64,000 nucleotides of DNA from Amphimedon queenslandica (taxonomy: Eukaryota > Porifera > Demospongiae > Haplosclerida > Niphatidae). A program made the position numbers and the translations under genes. The stretch is from assembly GCF_000090795.2 (NCBI RefSeq), contig NW_003546392.1, forward strand, positions 139,913 to 203,912, read 5' to 3'. Of this stretch, positions 1-13,547 are shown piece after piece (positions within the stretch are counted from its first letter, which is position 1; every line of letters starts with the position of its first letter). The notes under the pieces were generated by a model. It did not search any database and was not told the DNA's origin. It saw nothing but the letters and a program-made list of their open reading frames with translations.

Positions 1-1375
1 CAATGTCACCAAGGATGAGGTAAGTATCAGCAATACTAGTGATGGTTTGTGATATGAGGTCCTCGTCACTGAGTTCTTTACTAATCACAAAAGCTTCTTT
101 AAAGGCACCCAGTGCCTCCGAGTGGCTGCCAATTTTACTGAAAGTGCTCCCAATTCTCATGAATGAGTTGAGTATTTCATAAGGAGCGTTACGAGCTTGA
201 GTCAAGGCCAGCTGCTGAGAGTGGTGCTTGATGGCTTCATCATGACGGCCCACAGAGGAGAGAGCCACCCCGAGGTTGTCATGGGCTCTGATGGTCGCAG
301 TATCGTCTCCCATTGACTCTGCCAGTTTAAGTGTCGAGAGCATGTACTCCAGAGACTTATCGGTGTCCTCTAGGATCCAATACACCTGTCCTGTTGAAAG
401 ATAAAATTAAAAGTCATTTTTGCCAAAAATTAAAAGAAGAGAATTTTAAATTTTTACTACATTTTCATTTTCATATACATGTACATGTACATGTACTCAT
501 GTTGTGTATAGAAGACCAGTTCATATAAAGTATCAGTGACATACCAAGTGCTTGTAATAAAGATGATTGGAGTCGAGGGCTCTCAGTCCCTATGTTACGA
601 GCAGCTTCCAACACTTTGACAGCTGCACTGTATTTACCAGCGGAGGATAGCTCCTGCCCCACAGCTGACGTCATTATGAACGGATTGTGATGGACTTTGG
701 TTGGTAGTTTCTCTAATTTCTGCTGAAAATTGCCTGCAAAAGAGTAAGAAAGTTATTTAAAGATGAAAGATATTGATTTACATTTTGTACTAGACTAAAC
801 AAAAACTGGAGAAACACACACACTATCAGCAAATTCATCAAATACTTCACTGGAGGAAACTTTCAAGGGATTAAACATTGATTTATACATGTCATTTTCA
901 TATTCAGCCATCTTGTAGTGCTTTTTCGCAAATCTTAATTTCATAAATTCATGAAATCAGTGAAACTTAAGTCCCTTGAAAGTTTCCAGCTAAACAGAAC
1001 ATTCCCTACACAAGATTCCGATCCTAAAGCTCACCTTTATATGGAGACTTCAACATGGAGTCTATGAGTCCCACAAGAGCAGAGGACAGTTTGGGGTCTA
1101 TGGCCAGTCCTTCGGAGAACGAGACTAGAGATTCATCATACTGACCCAGGCCTTGATATGCCACACCCATCCTGTGATACGCCTAATAAGGAATGGGATT
1201 AGTAATTACCTTTTGATGTGTTTATACATTAACATTGTAAATAGCTGTATCATACTCATGTTAATGAGGTATACTAATAATATGCTAATAATATACTAAT
1301 AATATACTGACATTATAAGAGAACATGTCAAATTAACAAGCAAAACAAAAACATTACTATATATGGTAAGAATAA

Positions 1376-1410
<35 letters not shown>

Positions 1411-1872
1411 CATGTACATGTACATGTATTGTATTACTGTAATAAATTACTAATGTACATGTATACAGTATAGCCTCTCTTAATGGACACTCTCTATAGC
1501 GTACACCTCCATTTAACTGACAGCACCTAGTGTACCAATTACATTCTTTACTGTATAAAATAACCTCCACATAAAGGACACCTCTGTATAACAGAGACAC
1601 AGTGTCCATTATATAGAGAGGCTAGTCTATACACTTATTTATACACACAAGTATTACATTAGCACAGTACTAGTATATACTTTGGCATAGTCTGGTTTTA
1701 GTTCATGGCACCTCTTGGCGTCCTCCAGTGCCTCATTGTGTCTTCCTATACGAGCGTAAGCAGCTGAGCGCTGACAGAACAGCTGGAAGTTATTTCTGTT
1801 GAGAGTTATAGCCTCTGTGAACCTCTCGATGGCTGCCAGGAAATCACCATCTTCGAATCTATCTTCATTCAT
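1..1872 (-). CDS. TTC28: TTC28-like tetratricopeptide repeat protein, 5' part (gene continues beyond the left edge)
   Basis: Spliced exons on the minus strand at about 1872-1680, 1182-1035, 733-543 and 391-1 encode consecutive TPR units. The first reads MNEDRFEDGDFLAAIERF and continues with the TPR-typical AYARIGRHNEALEDA; the next carries AYHRMGVAYQGLGQYDESL; the third has the TTC28-like SAVGQELSSAGKYSAAVKVLEAA; the last has NLGVALSSVGRHDEAIKHH. The order (three TPRs, a linker ending in VGQEL, then long TPR arrays) matches the N-terminus of vertebrate TTC28, a large scaffold linked to cytokinesis and midbody organisation. The ATG at 1872 is the first in frame after a likely acceptor near 1895. 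A 5' UTR exon ending at about 2157 (donor GTAAGT) is plausible. The C-terminal CHAT-like region of the family would lie outside the window. Family call firm; orthology to TTC28 specifically is likely. Confidence 0.8.
850..989. mobile_element. Small foldback/MITE-like element in a TTC28 intron
   Basis: The ends are an imperfect inverted repeat: CTGGAGGAAACTTTCAAGGG on the left, and the complement of CCCTTGAAAGTTTCCAG on the right. The interior is AT-rich with no coding potential. A partial relative (CCTTGAAAAGATTCCAGCT) is visible near 5667-5685 in a SIRT1 intron, which suggests a dispersed family. Confidence 0.5.
1380..1430. repeat. (CA)n followed by (TACATG)n microsatellite
   Basis: A CA dinucleotide run of about 25 bp passes directly into TACATG hexamer copies in a TTC28 intron. 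The same TACATG hexamer run recurs at 478-496, 13668-13680 and 36811-36823. Confidence 0.8.
1471..1624. mobile_element. MITE-like element with TAGCCTCTCT...AGAGAGGCTA termini
   Basis: Terminal inverted repeats TAGCCTCTCT and AGAGAGGCTA bound about 154 bp containing GGACAC words and no coding capacity. The subterminal parts (TAATGGACACT / AGTGTCCATTA) also pair. Similar 'aggacacct' and 'gaggctacactgta' sequence is amplified in the MYO18A intron at 47880-48370, and a looser relative lies in GCN1 at 42808-42972. Confidence 0.6.
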
Positions 1873-2219
1873 TGTAACTGCTGGAGAGATGGAGGGAATT
1901 GTACGTGATATATAGACCATTTCAACAACAAAATCCACTTAAATAAATAAACAAATAATAATAAATATTGATAATAAAATAATAATAATAATAAGATAAT
2001 AACGATAATAATAATAATGATAACAATAATAATAATGATAATAGTAATATGTAACACGTATACATGAGTAAATGAATTCGATTTGTATTGTAACTCAATA
2101 TAATACTAATAGTATCAATCAAATAATATTCATTATTATAATTATCATGACTTACATAATGACGAGTGATTCTCTCCTCTACCAGTAACAGGATATCTTT
2201 TCCTTATATCCTTCTAATG

Positions 2220-2445
2220 GAAGGAGCCTCTGTTAATGAACAAGGGCACAATAAAGACGTTCAAGGGCAGAGACCGTAGAGAAAGAAAGGGAACATTAAT
2301 TATGCCAGCAAGTATAAGGTGTGACTGGCCACACCTTTAAGGTGTGGTTTTACTGTTTTGACCACACCTCTTTTTAATCTTTTAAAGGTGTGGCTAGTTT
2401 TTCCACGCATGCGCAGAAGCTCAGTCTGGGAAAGCTGCTGCAAAG
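2220..2445. promoter_or_regulatory. Head-to-head intergenic region between TTC28-like gene and tetraspan gene A
   Basis: Between the two divergent transcripts lies a cluster of AAGGTGTG / CCACACCT words at about 2319-2395, several in inverted pairs. One (AGGTGTGA) fits the T-box half-site consensus; the others fit CACCC-type sites. An NRF1-like CGCATGCGCA lies at 2405-2416, 30-40 bp upstream of the gene A start codon. Binding is inferred from consensus only. Confidence 0.45.
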
Positions 2446-3310
2446 ATGGTGCTGGATGGTCTTGCTAGAAAAGTAAAGAATATTTTTTAAATTGATGCTC
2501 TAACTTATTTTAATTTTTATAGATCTCTTTACTTATTGCTATATTCTCTATAATTGGCTGGGCTGCTTTTGTGGTCGGATTTGGCCTGAGATTCCATGAG
2601 TATGCAAAACTAGATCTGCAGCAAAATCAGTTTATTATAATTTTAAAAATAGATATGGGAAAGAAGGGAGCTCCATATCAAATCCAGTGAATGAAGATCA
2701 CTTTCCCTATTGGTGTTTCGCAGTGTCTGCTCCATTCCTGTACATTGCTTATTTCTTTCATCTCTACTTCAATGTGACATTCACACATTATCTGGTGAGT
2801 TGTACACCATGAATAGTTGGAGTGTTTGCAAACAAAATGATTTCATTCATCTTTTCAAGCTTTCAAAATGCACATAGAGAATGAATATTTGACAGCTTAT
2901 CGCTGTTTATGTGAAAAAATTAATATGGGTATGAGAGTGACACATCATCAGTGCATATATAGCTACCAGTGCATGATGTAAATTTTAAAAAAGACCTGGA
3001 AATAATCCCTCTTTTAGACAATATTCTTTACTGCGGTATATTTGATACCAGCTGGTGGTGTCCTCTATGTTAATGGGATGGAGCTTGCAAAGTCGATAGA
3101 AGATGAAACTCATCAAGGAGTTGGATCTGATAATTACTGGATAATGACAGAGTTTATCGGAGCTGCAATTGCCGTTCTATTTTATGTCAGTTCTCATATT
3201 ATTGTGTGTGTGTGCATGTGAATTCTGTTATTTCTCATTTGCAGTGGTTTTCTATGATGTTCTGGCCTTGTTTTGCTAAAAAGAAAGCTAAAGGATACTA
3301 CGATTATTAA
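2446..3310 (+). CDS. Four-TM membrane protein A (tandem paralogue of protein B)
   Basis: Five exons (2446-2472, 2523-2599, 2653-2794, 3018-3185, 3245-3310), all with GT-AG boundaries, give a protein of about 160 residues starting MVLDGLARK. Four hydrophobic segments are visible: SLLIAIFSIIGWAAFVVGF, CFAVSAPFLYIAYFFHLYF, IFFTAVYLIPAGGVLYV, and EFIGAAIAVLFYWFSMMFWP. The C-terminal tail is short and basic, ending GYYDY. There is no signal peptide distinct from TM1. Exon layout and sequence are shared with the gene at 3630 (same MLDGLARK start, WCF after TM1, LYW.S.MFWPCF at the end), so the two arose by local tandem duplication. I do not recognise the family. A polyadenylation signal AATAAA lies near 3463. 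Confidence 0.8.
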
Positions 3311-3629
3311 AAAGGAACAATTATTTGTGTCTCTGTCTCTATATGTTGTAATCATGTACTACCTGTCCTCTGACATTATGCATACAGAGTCTCAGTCATA
3401 CAGAAAATAGTAGTTTAGTTATCATGTAATGCAAACATTAGTTCTATTTTTAGTAACAAGTCAATAAATTAGTTAATATTCATAGTCTGTTGGCTTGTTT
3501 CAGACCACACATTGCAGTTACACCCACACATACACGGGCAGCATCGCTTGAAAGTTAGCTAGAGGATTTCTCTCTCTCTATAAAGCAAGCTTCAGTCTCC
3601 ACTCGTCTCTTTTATTGCCTCTTACAATC
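3311..3629. other. Intergenic spacer between the tandem four-TM genes
   Basis: It contains the 3' UTR of gene A with AATAAA near 3463, then the short upstream region of gene B (about 150 bp). No coding signal seen. Confidence 0.6.
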
Positions 3630-4685
3630 ATGTTGGACGGCCTTGCAAGGAAGGTAAGATCTGTACTGCTGCCATTCTAAGGTCACTTCTTGTCTCTGCA
3701 GTTGGCCCTGCCATTTGTACTCCTATCAGCTATAGGATGGGTCACTTTTGCTGTTGGTTTCGGTATCTTAAACTTTAGGTAAGCCTTGAAATATGCAATC
3801 ACATGATCCCAGCATGGTCGTCCCGTCCTTCACTTTACTGTTAGCTCTTTAGCACACTTGACTAAATTGCTGTATATGGAGATCGGTTACTGTTGCATTA
3901 GTAACCTGATATGCATGATAAAAATGAATTGTATAAACATATCATTGTGTATGGAAACATTGAAACACCATATAAAGACTCATTACCATAACAATTGTAT
4001 TAATCCCCCCCCCGTACTATATCAAATTAATACCATGTTCATCCCTACAGGTTGCAGGATACCACCGATTCTCCAGCTACTGGGATAGAATACTTTCCTG
4101 AGTGGTGCTTTGGAGTGGCCTCACTCCTTCTTTATGCTGTTACCATCACTCACTTATTCTGTGGCAATCCACTCACTATATTCCTTGTATCCTCACGTCA
4201 CTTGTTAAGTATATTTCTTGCCAGTAGTAAACATGTCACGGTGTAAATATGATTGTTGAATAGTATAAAGTTTAAAAACACTTCCCCTCTCATGTACTTC
4301 ATGTATTGCATGATAGACAGCATTGCTATGGTATCCGTTGATCAAAGGTTGTTATGGTAACTCAAGGTAGTTCCTTAACAATTTAATGATAGATAATGTT
4401 CTTCCAGTCCTTCTTTTTTGCATCTGGAGGAGCCATCATGTTTACTTATGGCTACTTTATCAGGATCAGGTGGGAGGCAGACCAGGAGGAGACTCTGCAC
4501 AAAGACGAATATGAGATTATTGTGATGTTTGTTGGTGCTGGCATTGCCTTGTTGCTTTATGTAAGGGCTTTGTAGTGCATTTAAGGAGCTGTATGACAAA
4601 CTATTGATTGTTTATTCTTTTCTAGTGGACATCACTCATGTTCTGGCCTTGCTTTCGCAGGAAAGAGGACTATGAAGATGCTTAA
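3630..4685 (+). CDS. Four-TM membrane protein B (tandem paralogue of protein A)
   Basis: Five exons (3630-3653, 3702-3778, 4051-4186, 4408-4560, 4626-4685) encode about 150 residues beginning MLDGLARKLALPFVLLSAIGW. Hydrophobic segments fall in the same order as in the upstream gene. The TM2 segment starts after EWCFGV, and the final segment reads IALLLYWTSLMFWPCF followed by a charged RRKEDYEDA tail. Intron positions after the DGLARK exon and before the final YW exon are identical to gene A, which proves the duplication was of genomic DNA rather than by retroposition. The loops have diverged strongly (SSISNPVNEDHFP versus DTTDSPATGIEYFP). Function unknown. Confidence 0.8.
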
Positions 4686-4864
4686 TAAACAATACATACC
4701 TACACCAGTAAACATAAAACAGCAACAGAAAGAAACACTATAATTTATAATTATTGTAATACTGTAAACATGAGTTACATGACTACTAGAACTAGTTATT
4801 AAAAGTTATTTGATTTTAATAATAAATACTTAATAACTATCAATTAATTACTCACTGTTTCAAA

Positions 4865-7632
<2,768 letters not shown>

Positions 7633-7797
7633 TAGACCACACCCATTACGCATAATCAATAACCAATTCACTTATTATTATTATTATTATTATTATTCTA
7701 ATCAAGGGATTATTGAAATTTGTGTGTTCTATTTTTGTTACATGTACACCATAATGTGTTTGTTCAATTTTGTGTCATCATCATTACATCATCATTT

Positions 7798-10700
7798 TCA
7801 CTGTCTCCCTAGCAACAGTTGTAAGAACATGGCATAGTTAATCTTCCCAGTCAGCAGTGGGTCCAGTTCCTGTAGTATGTAGTACATGTCTTCCCGGGAG
7901 AGACTGATGTTGAAATTGCTCAGAATTTGGCGGAATTCTTTCACGTTTACATGCCCTGTGCCAAGAGGGTCCATTTTGACTAAGTTACGCTTGAATTCCG
8001 ACCATTTCTCCAATAACTAGATGTTTAATGAATTAGAGTAAAGTGAACTTATACTTACTTTTCTTTGTAGCTTCACTTTCACTCCTGGCAGTCCGTGTTG
8101 TGGTGGCGAGGTTATTGGGAGTGACAAGAAGGGTAGGTTGACGGTTGGAGCTGGCGAATGAGACAGGAGTGTAGCAAGATCATTACCAGTTTTATAAACC
8201 GGTTGTATAGAGGGGAGCCCCTTTAATAAAGCCGTGTAATTAATCATGTTTGCCGAGTCTTGAAATTTCTTAGTGATGTGCAGCAGTTCTTCTTGGCTCA
8301 GTTGGGGGCAGAGCGAAAGTACCAGCTGTTGGAATATCTCACTAGTTACCAGACCAGTCCCACTTGGGTCGTTGCATATGAAATATGATCTGATTGGTTT
8401 TTGATACAATGACAACTAGAGAAAAAGATTAATATTAGTATATAAAATGGAGATTTTCTCTCCTTTTAATTTTTGGCAAAATTGGGCCCAAGACCATGCT
8501 TTGGCCCAATTTTGGAGCATTTTAAAAATTTGTAAAAAGTCCAATTTTGATCAGAATTGTTATTATAGTTGTTGGTTACCATAGTGTTTAAACTCTTCAT
8601 GACAATGTCTATGTCTCTGTCCAAATACTTTGATCGAACGTAGTGACTGTCATCACCTCTGAGCCAAACTGGAGTGACATCTAATAATTATAATTAATTA
8701 ATATTAATTAATAGGGTCTGTACCAGTTTGCTTATTCTGTCTCTTATCAAAGTGTCTTATCAGTTCGTGTGGGTGGATCGTTCCATCTTTATTTTTCAAC
8801 ACTTCACTCCAGAGAGCGTTAGTAACATCTCCATCAGCACTTAGCCCTAACCTATTGATCATTATCATAACACACAGTATTTGGAATCACTACGTGTTTA
8901 TCAATTGATTAGTTGTTGTTTATGTTGTTGTTTACCTGAACATTATCTGTTGGAATAATTCTTGTGATATCCTGTTAGTGTTTTTAGGATCCAGTATTTC
9001 ATAAGCGTTCATTACAGTACCAGGTGCTGTACGACAGTATTTGATTAGCTTGTCTCGTACCTATTATACAGTATATGAATGTTGTATGTAAAATGATGCT
9101 TAAGGTGATTGATATTAACTTCTTTAATGTTGGTATCGGTTTTATTGCTGGACTCTCCTCTTTCCTCTCCAGCTGCCAGACTGCCCTCCTCTTTTAATTG
9201 CAGCTGCTTCACAGCTGGTTTTGTCATTTTATCAAAAAGTGACATGAATTTAGTATACATCACCAGCTGCTCTCCTCCCTCCCTCTCCTGCTCCACTTCA
9301 TCATCGGCTAAAAGCTTATTGACAATGAGAGACTCCAGGGATCCCAACGAGTCCTCTGGCAAGAAACCTTTAACAATATTGATGAAGATATCTTTTGATA
9401 TCAGTCCTGTTCCTTTAGGATCATGTGCCCTGCATGTGATGATAAGTATATCATTGTGTCATTATTATAGTGTACTTTAGTTTTGATACAAGTTTCAGTA
9501 AGTCATTGTGTAGTTTGCAGACTAAAGTAGCTTCAGCATCAGGTGTGGACACACAAGCGTGTCTGGGACTGCTGGCTCTGAACCTAATAGAAAGAGGAAA
9601 TAGCCATTTTTAAAAGTAGCAGACTTCTAGCCGATGGTTTTTTTCAAAAAATGGCTCCGAAATCACCCCAAATTTTTATTGCATTTTTCAATACATATTG
9701 ATGTACTTATGCTGTGTAGAAAGTTTGAGGTGATTCCGACTTCAATTTTTCAAGTTACGGCCATTTTTAAAAAACGTCAAAAATCTGAAAAATACCCAAG
9801 ACTATAGTCCATGGTTTTTTCCAAAAAATGGCTCCGAAATCACCCCAAATTTTTATTACATTTTCTGATACATATTGATGCCCTTATGCTGTGTAGAAAG
9901 TTTGAGGTGATTCCGACTTCAATTTTTCAAGTTACGGCCATTTAAAAAAATGTCAAAAATCTGAAAAATATCCAAGGCTATAGCCCATGGTTTTTTTCAA
10001 AAAATGGCTCCGAAATCACCCCAAATTTTTATTACGTTTTCTGATACATATTGATGCTCTTATGCTGTGTAGAAAGTTTGAGCTGGTTCCGACTTCAATT
10101 TTTCAAGTTACGGCCATTTTTTAAAAATGTCAAAAATCTGAAAAATACCCAAGGCTATTATAACCCATGGTTTTTTTCAAAAAATGGCTCCGAAATCAAC
10201 CCAAATTTTTATTACATTTTCTGATACATATTGATGCCCTTATGCTGTGTAGAAAGTTTGAAGTGATTCCAACTTCAATTTTCTAGTTACGGCCATTTTA
10301 AGAAAATGCTTAAAAGACATGGACTATAATAGCCCATGGTTTTTCCAAAGTCAGCTTTGAATGAGATCCATAATTTTTAATATTTTCCAGATACATGTTG
10401 AGTTAATTTTTATGAGTTATAAGTGTCAGAAAATATAAAGTAAATTTTTCATTTGTACTTGCCTTTGTGTTGTGTCTGTAAGTACAGCATGAGTGAGGCC
10501 AATAATGGAATGAGTGGATAGGGTTTTAATTAATGAATTATAATTAATTGGTCTCTCTGGATTATACCCCAGTCTATTCAACATGTGGTAACACTGATCT
10601 CGAGTTATTAATATCCCAATGTGCTGTAGACACCCATGAACAGCATCACCATTGACCTATTTTTAGTAACAGACAAATAAATTAATGTTCTAATTGCTAG

Positions 10701-12026
10701 ACCTTTCCAGAGCTGGTAGTATCTTTTTTAATGAATTCGTTGTGAAGTGAATTAATTTTATCACTTAGCGTGGTCTCTAGTGTCACTGAAGGAACTGGTG
10801 AGTCACCATTAGTCTTACCAGCTCCATCTTCTTTACTGTTGATACCTTTACCTCTCATTACTACACCTATCATCATTCTTACTATTATTTCATTTATTTA
10901 TTTATTATTTATTTACCTTTATTTGTTGCTTGCTCTAGAGTCTTAACTCCTAACTTTGACAGCAGTTCTTCTCCACTGACATATCCTTTAGCTCCAGGAT
11001 CATATCTTTATTATTGACTCATTTTAACTATTTCGTGTATTTTTATTAACATTACTTGCTCCACAGTTTCTTGTACTGTTCATTGTTCAGTCCCAGTGAC
11101 AATGAATTTAGAATATTCCTAAAATCTGCTACGTCTAACTGCCCTTGCAGCCCTTTCCATTTTGGCAAGAAATCAGATAAATTATGGACACTAAAGACAA
11201 AACTAAAATATAATAATCATTACAGTGTACCATTGTTTAGCTCTTGCAACAAGCATTGAGTGTACATATTCTGCTGATATGTATCTCGGCCCATGGTGTG
11301 TTACTCTGTCCAGCCAGTGAGGCTCTCTTGATGGAATCACACGGAATCTGCTGTAGAACTCATTAAAAGATATCACCTTTTTGTCAGCAAGCCTTATCCT
11401 AGTGATAAGATAATTATTATTATAACTATCTCTATATTTCTGTTCTGATTATAGGTATTATTGATCAAAGTTAAGAATTCTTTGCATACTTTTCCAATAA
11501 TCTTTGGTATTGGTATTGGGATATTCCTCCCAATAGATTGCATAGTATCCTGTACAGTGCTTCTCTTGTTACAGTTCCTTTATTGTCTGGATCAAATGCA
11601 TTGAAAGTGTTCCTCATTATAAAGAATCCATTCCCTTTCAGTTTATCTGACACTACATCCATTAGCTGTAATGTATAATGGTGACTTATGAATGCAACTT
11701 ATTAATGGATGCATACTTGGTTAGGATTGAGTGTAGATGAAGGTGGCCTGTGTTTCTGGATCCTAGGCACTGTAGTAGGTCTTGATACTGCACAAGTATG
11801 GTTTCATATGCAGCATCAATCACACTATGTCCCTCTTACCTAGTATTGAGTGTGGCCTCGTGATATTGCCTGGTTTTACTTGTTCAGCTACTGACTGAGA
11901 TGTCCTTGGAGCTACCAGTGTACTTCCCCTAAGCTCCAGCTCTTCAGTATTGCTGCACTGTGCTGAGTGCTTGTAGACTGGATGGAGTATCTTTGGCAAC
12001 CTAAGGCTTCCTGCAGATATCATCAT
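7798..12026 (-). CDS. EFCAB6: EFCAB6-like multi-EF-hand protein
   Basis: Many minus-strand exons encode repeated degenerate EF-hand pairs. The clearest are the last two exons, 8415-8059 (YFICNDPSGTGLVTSEIFQQL) and 8016-7798 (LVKMDPLGTGHVNVKEFRQIL, ending LLLGRQ stop). Others are at about 8850-8725 (KNKDGTIHPHELIRHF), 8682-8577 and 11668-11453 (FNAFDPDNKGTVTREALYRIL). Tandem EF-hands of the form D-P-x-x-x-G-x-(V/I) spread along a long protein with linkers match EFCAB6 (DJ-1 binding protein family), which is linked to sperm/flagella in mammals. Some loops lack canonical Ca ligands. The start at 12026 (MMISAGSLRLPKIL) is the first ATG after an acceptor near 12036, so an upstream non-coding exon is possible. 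One long intron (about 9584-10465) is occupied by a 177-bp repeat array. Confidence 0.75.
8455..8570. repeat. Diverged fragment of the 177/186-bp repeat family in an EFCAB6 intron
   Basis: Contains 'gattttctctcc', 'gggcccaagaccatg' and 'ttggagcattttaaaaatt' in the order found (inverted) in the 186-bp units at 43.8-44.7 kb and in the fragment at 58970-59065. Confidence 0.5.
9625..10425 (+). repeat. Tandem array of the 177-bp satellite-like repeat (four to five units)
   Basis: The anchor ATGGCTCCGAAATCA recurs at 9651, 9828, 10004 and 10184, i.e. every 176-180 bp. Each unit carries CCAAATTTTTATT, GATACATATTGATG, TATGCTGTGTAGAAAGTTTGA, GATTCCGACTTCAATTTTTC, CGGCCATTTT, and a CTATAG-centred palindrome before CCATGG. 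The final units are progressively diverged. The array takes up almost the whole of one EFCAB6 intron. Confidence 0.92.
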
Positions 12027-12139
12027 AATGCTGGCTAGCTGTGGAGAGAGAGGGAGGGCAAGGAGGAACTGTAAAGGTGTTGTTTTATTTTAACACTAAA
12101 CATAATCAACAGGAAATGTATAAAATAATGCAAAAATGT

Positions 12140-12569
12140 TCATTCTTCTGACGGCCACCATTCCGGTCTTCTCCAGTCCCCTTCAACAACACGACCTTCT
12201 TCATTTGTCTTTATCACTATCTTCTTACCTTCAACTCTACAAATAAATAAATAAATAATAATAATACTAATTATTATTATCATTATTACATACAATAATG
12301 GTAATTGCAGCAAAGCAATTGCGTATTTTTTCTTCCATTTTATTATTTTTCCAATTTTCTTTCCATCAGAATTAGTGATTTCATTGCCCCATGACAACAG
12401 GCCACTATCATAAGAAGCATAAACATTCATAAAAGTGTCTTATCTTTATATATTACTGTTCAACTTCCTCATCCATTGTTACTGGTAATATTCTCTTTCT
12501 GACAATTCCTCTGAAATGAGTACGAGAAGTTAACTCTTGTCCCAAGTAGCAACCTTTATCAAAGCTGAC

Positions 12570-12627
<58 letters not shown>

Positions 12628-13375
12628 TGATAATTAATGAATAAATAATTACCTCCATTCATATAGTCCATGTTCATTTCCAATGGTAGTGTTTTGTTAA
12701 TTAAAAATTCATCAATTCCTTCAGGTACTCCACACTGCAGTCTATGCAACAGATACACCTCCTCCCCATTATTATCATTATTATTATTATTATTTATTAA
12801 TACACGATCAAATAGAGCACTAGAATAAAGTGGGTGGAGCATATAATTAATTAATTATTATTACCTTGTTCTTGGATCAGCTACGCTGATTAATACATTA
12901 TTATTATTATTATTATTTTCGTTTGGTGATTTAAAGCAGACACTAACGTCTCTCAATTTCGTAAAATCAACCTAATTAATTATTCATTAGTATAATCAAT
13001 AGCCACACCCATTTACCTTTGACCTTAATCTATATTTAGTAAAATGTTTAATGACATCATCGACAGCTCTCGTATCTGACTCCACCCACAGCCTGTCATG
13101 TGACATGTGATAAATAATGACGTCATAAAGTATGCGTCCATTGCTATTGAGTAGTCCACTATACTGGGCCCTCCCCTCCAGTGACTGTAAGGCATTACAA
13201 GTTGTGAGTCCATTAATGAAGGACCGACTGTCAGGCCCTTGCAACTCAATGAGGGAACGAGAGGAAAGAGTGGATATACTTTTATATAATAAGGAGAGAG
13301 AAGTGGAGAATAGTTTAGACAAATATCTGTAAGAAAATAGAGTGATTTTTAACCAAAGTTCATTATTTACCTCAT
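12140..13375 (-). CDS. IBA57: IBA57-like mitochondrial iron-sulfur assembly factor (GcvT family)
   Basis: Exons 13375-13371, 13326-13017, 12971-12865, 12819-12653, 12568-12457, 12404-12294 and 12236-12140. The protein starts MRYLSKLFSTSLSLLYKS, a basic, Ser-rich segment consistent with a mitochondrial presequence. It continues LIELQGPDSRSFINGL and GRILYDVIIYH, then ADPRT, GVPEG, and the family signature KGCYLGQELTSRTH (folate-binding-like fold, catalytic-type Cys of the KGCYxGQE motif). The C-terminal beta-barrel ends WRRPEWWPSEE. IBA57 acts with ISCA1/ISCA2 in maturing mitochondrial [4Fe-4S] proteins. The ABC-like insertion contains a poly-Asn stretch (NNNNNN) encoded by (TTA)n/(AAT)n repeats. 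The coding part of exon 1 is only 5 nt, which is unusual but keeps frame and GT-AG. The 52-nt intron between 12457 and 12404 was inferred from frame continuity. Confidence 0.88.
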
Positions 13376-13547
13376 TTTGGGTGTGGCTTGAAGTAACGCC
13401 CACTCACGCGCCGTTTGGCAGCAAAGTCTAGTGCGCATACTCAAACTAAACAAAATGGCAGCATTGAACCAATGATAAAAAAACACATTAAATAATAAAA
13501 AACAACTTCATTAAAAAATAGAAAAAATTAGATACGTCACAACGTTT

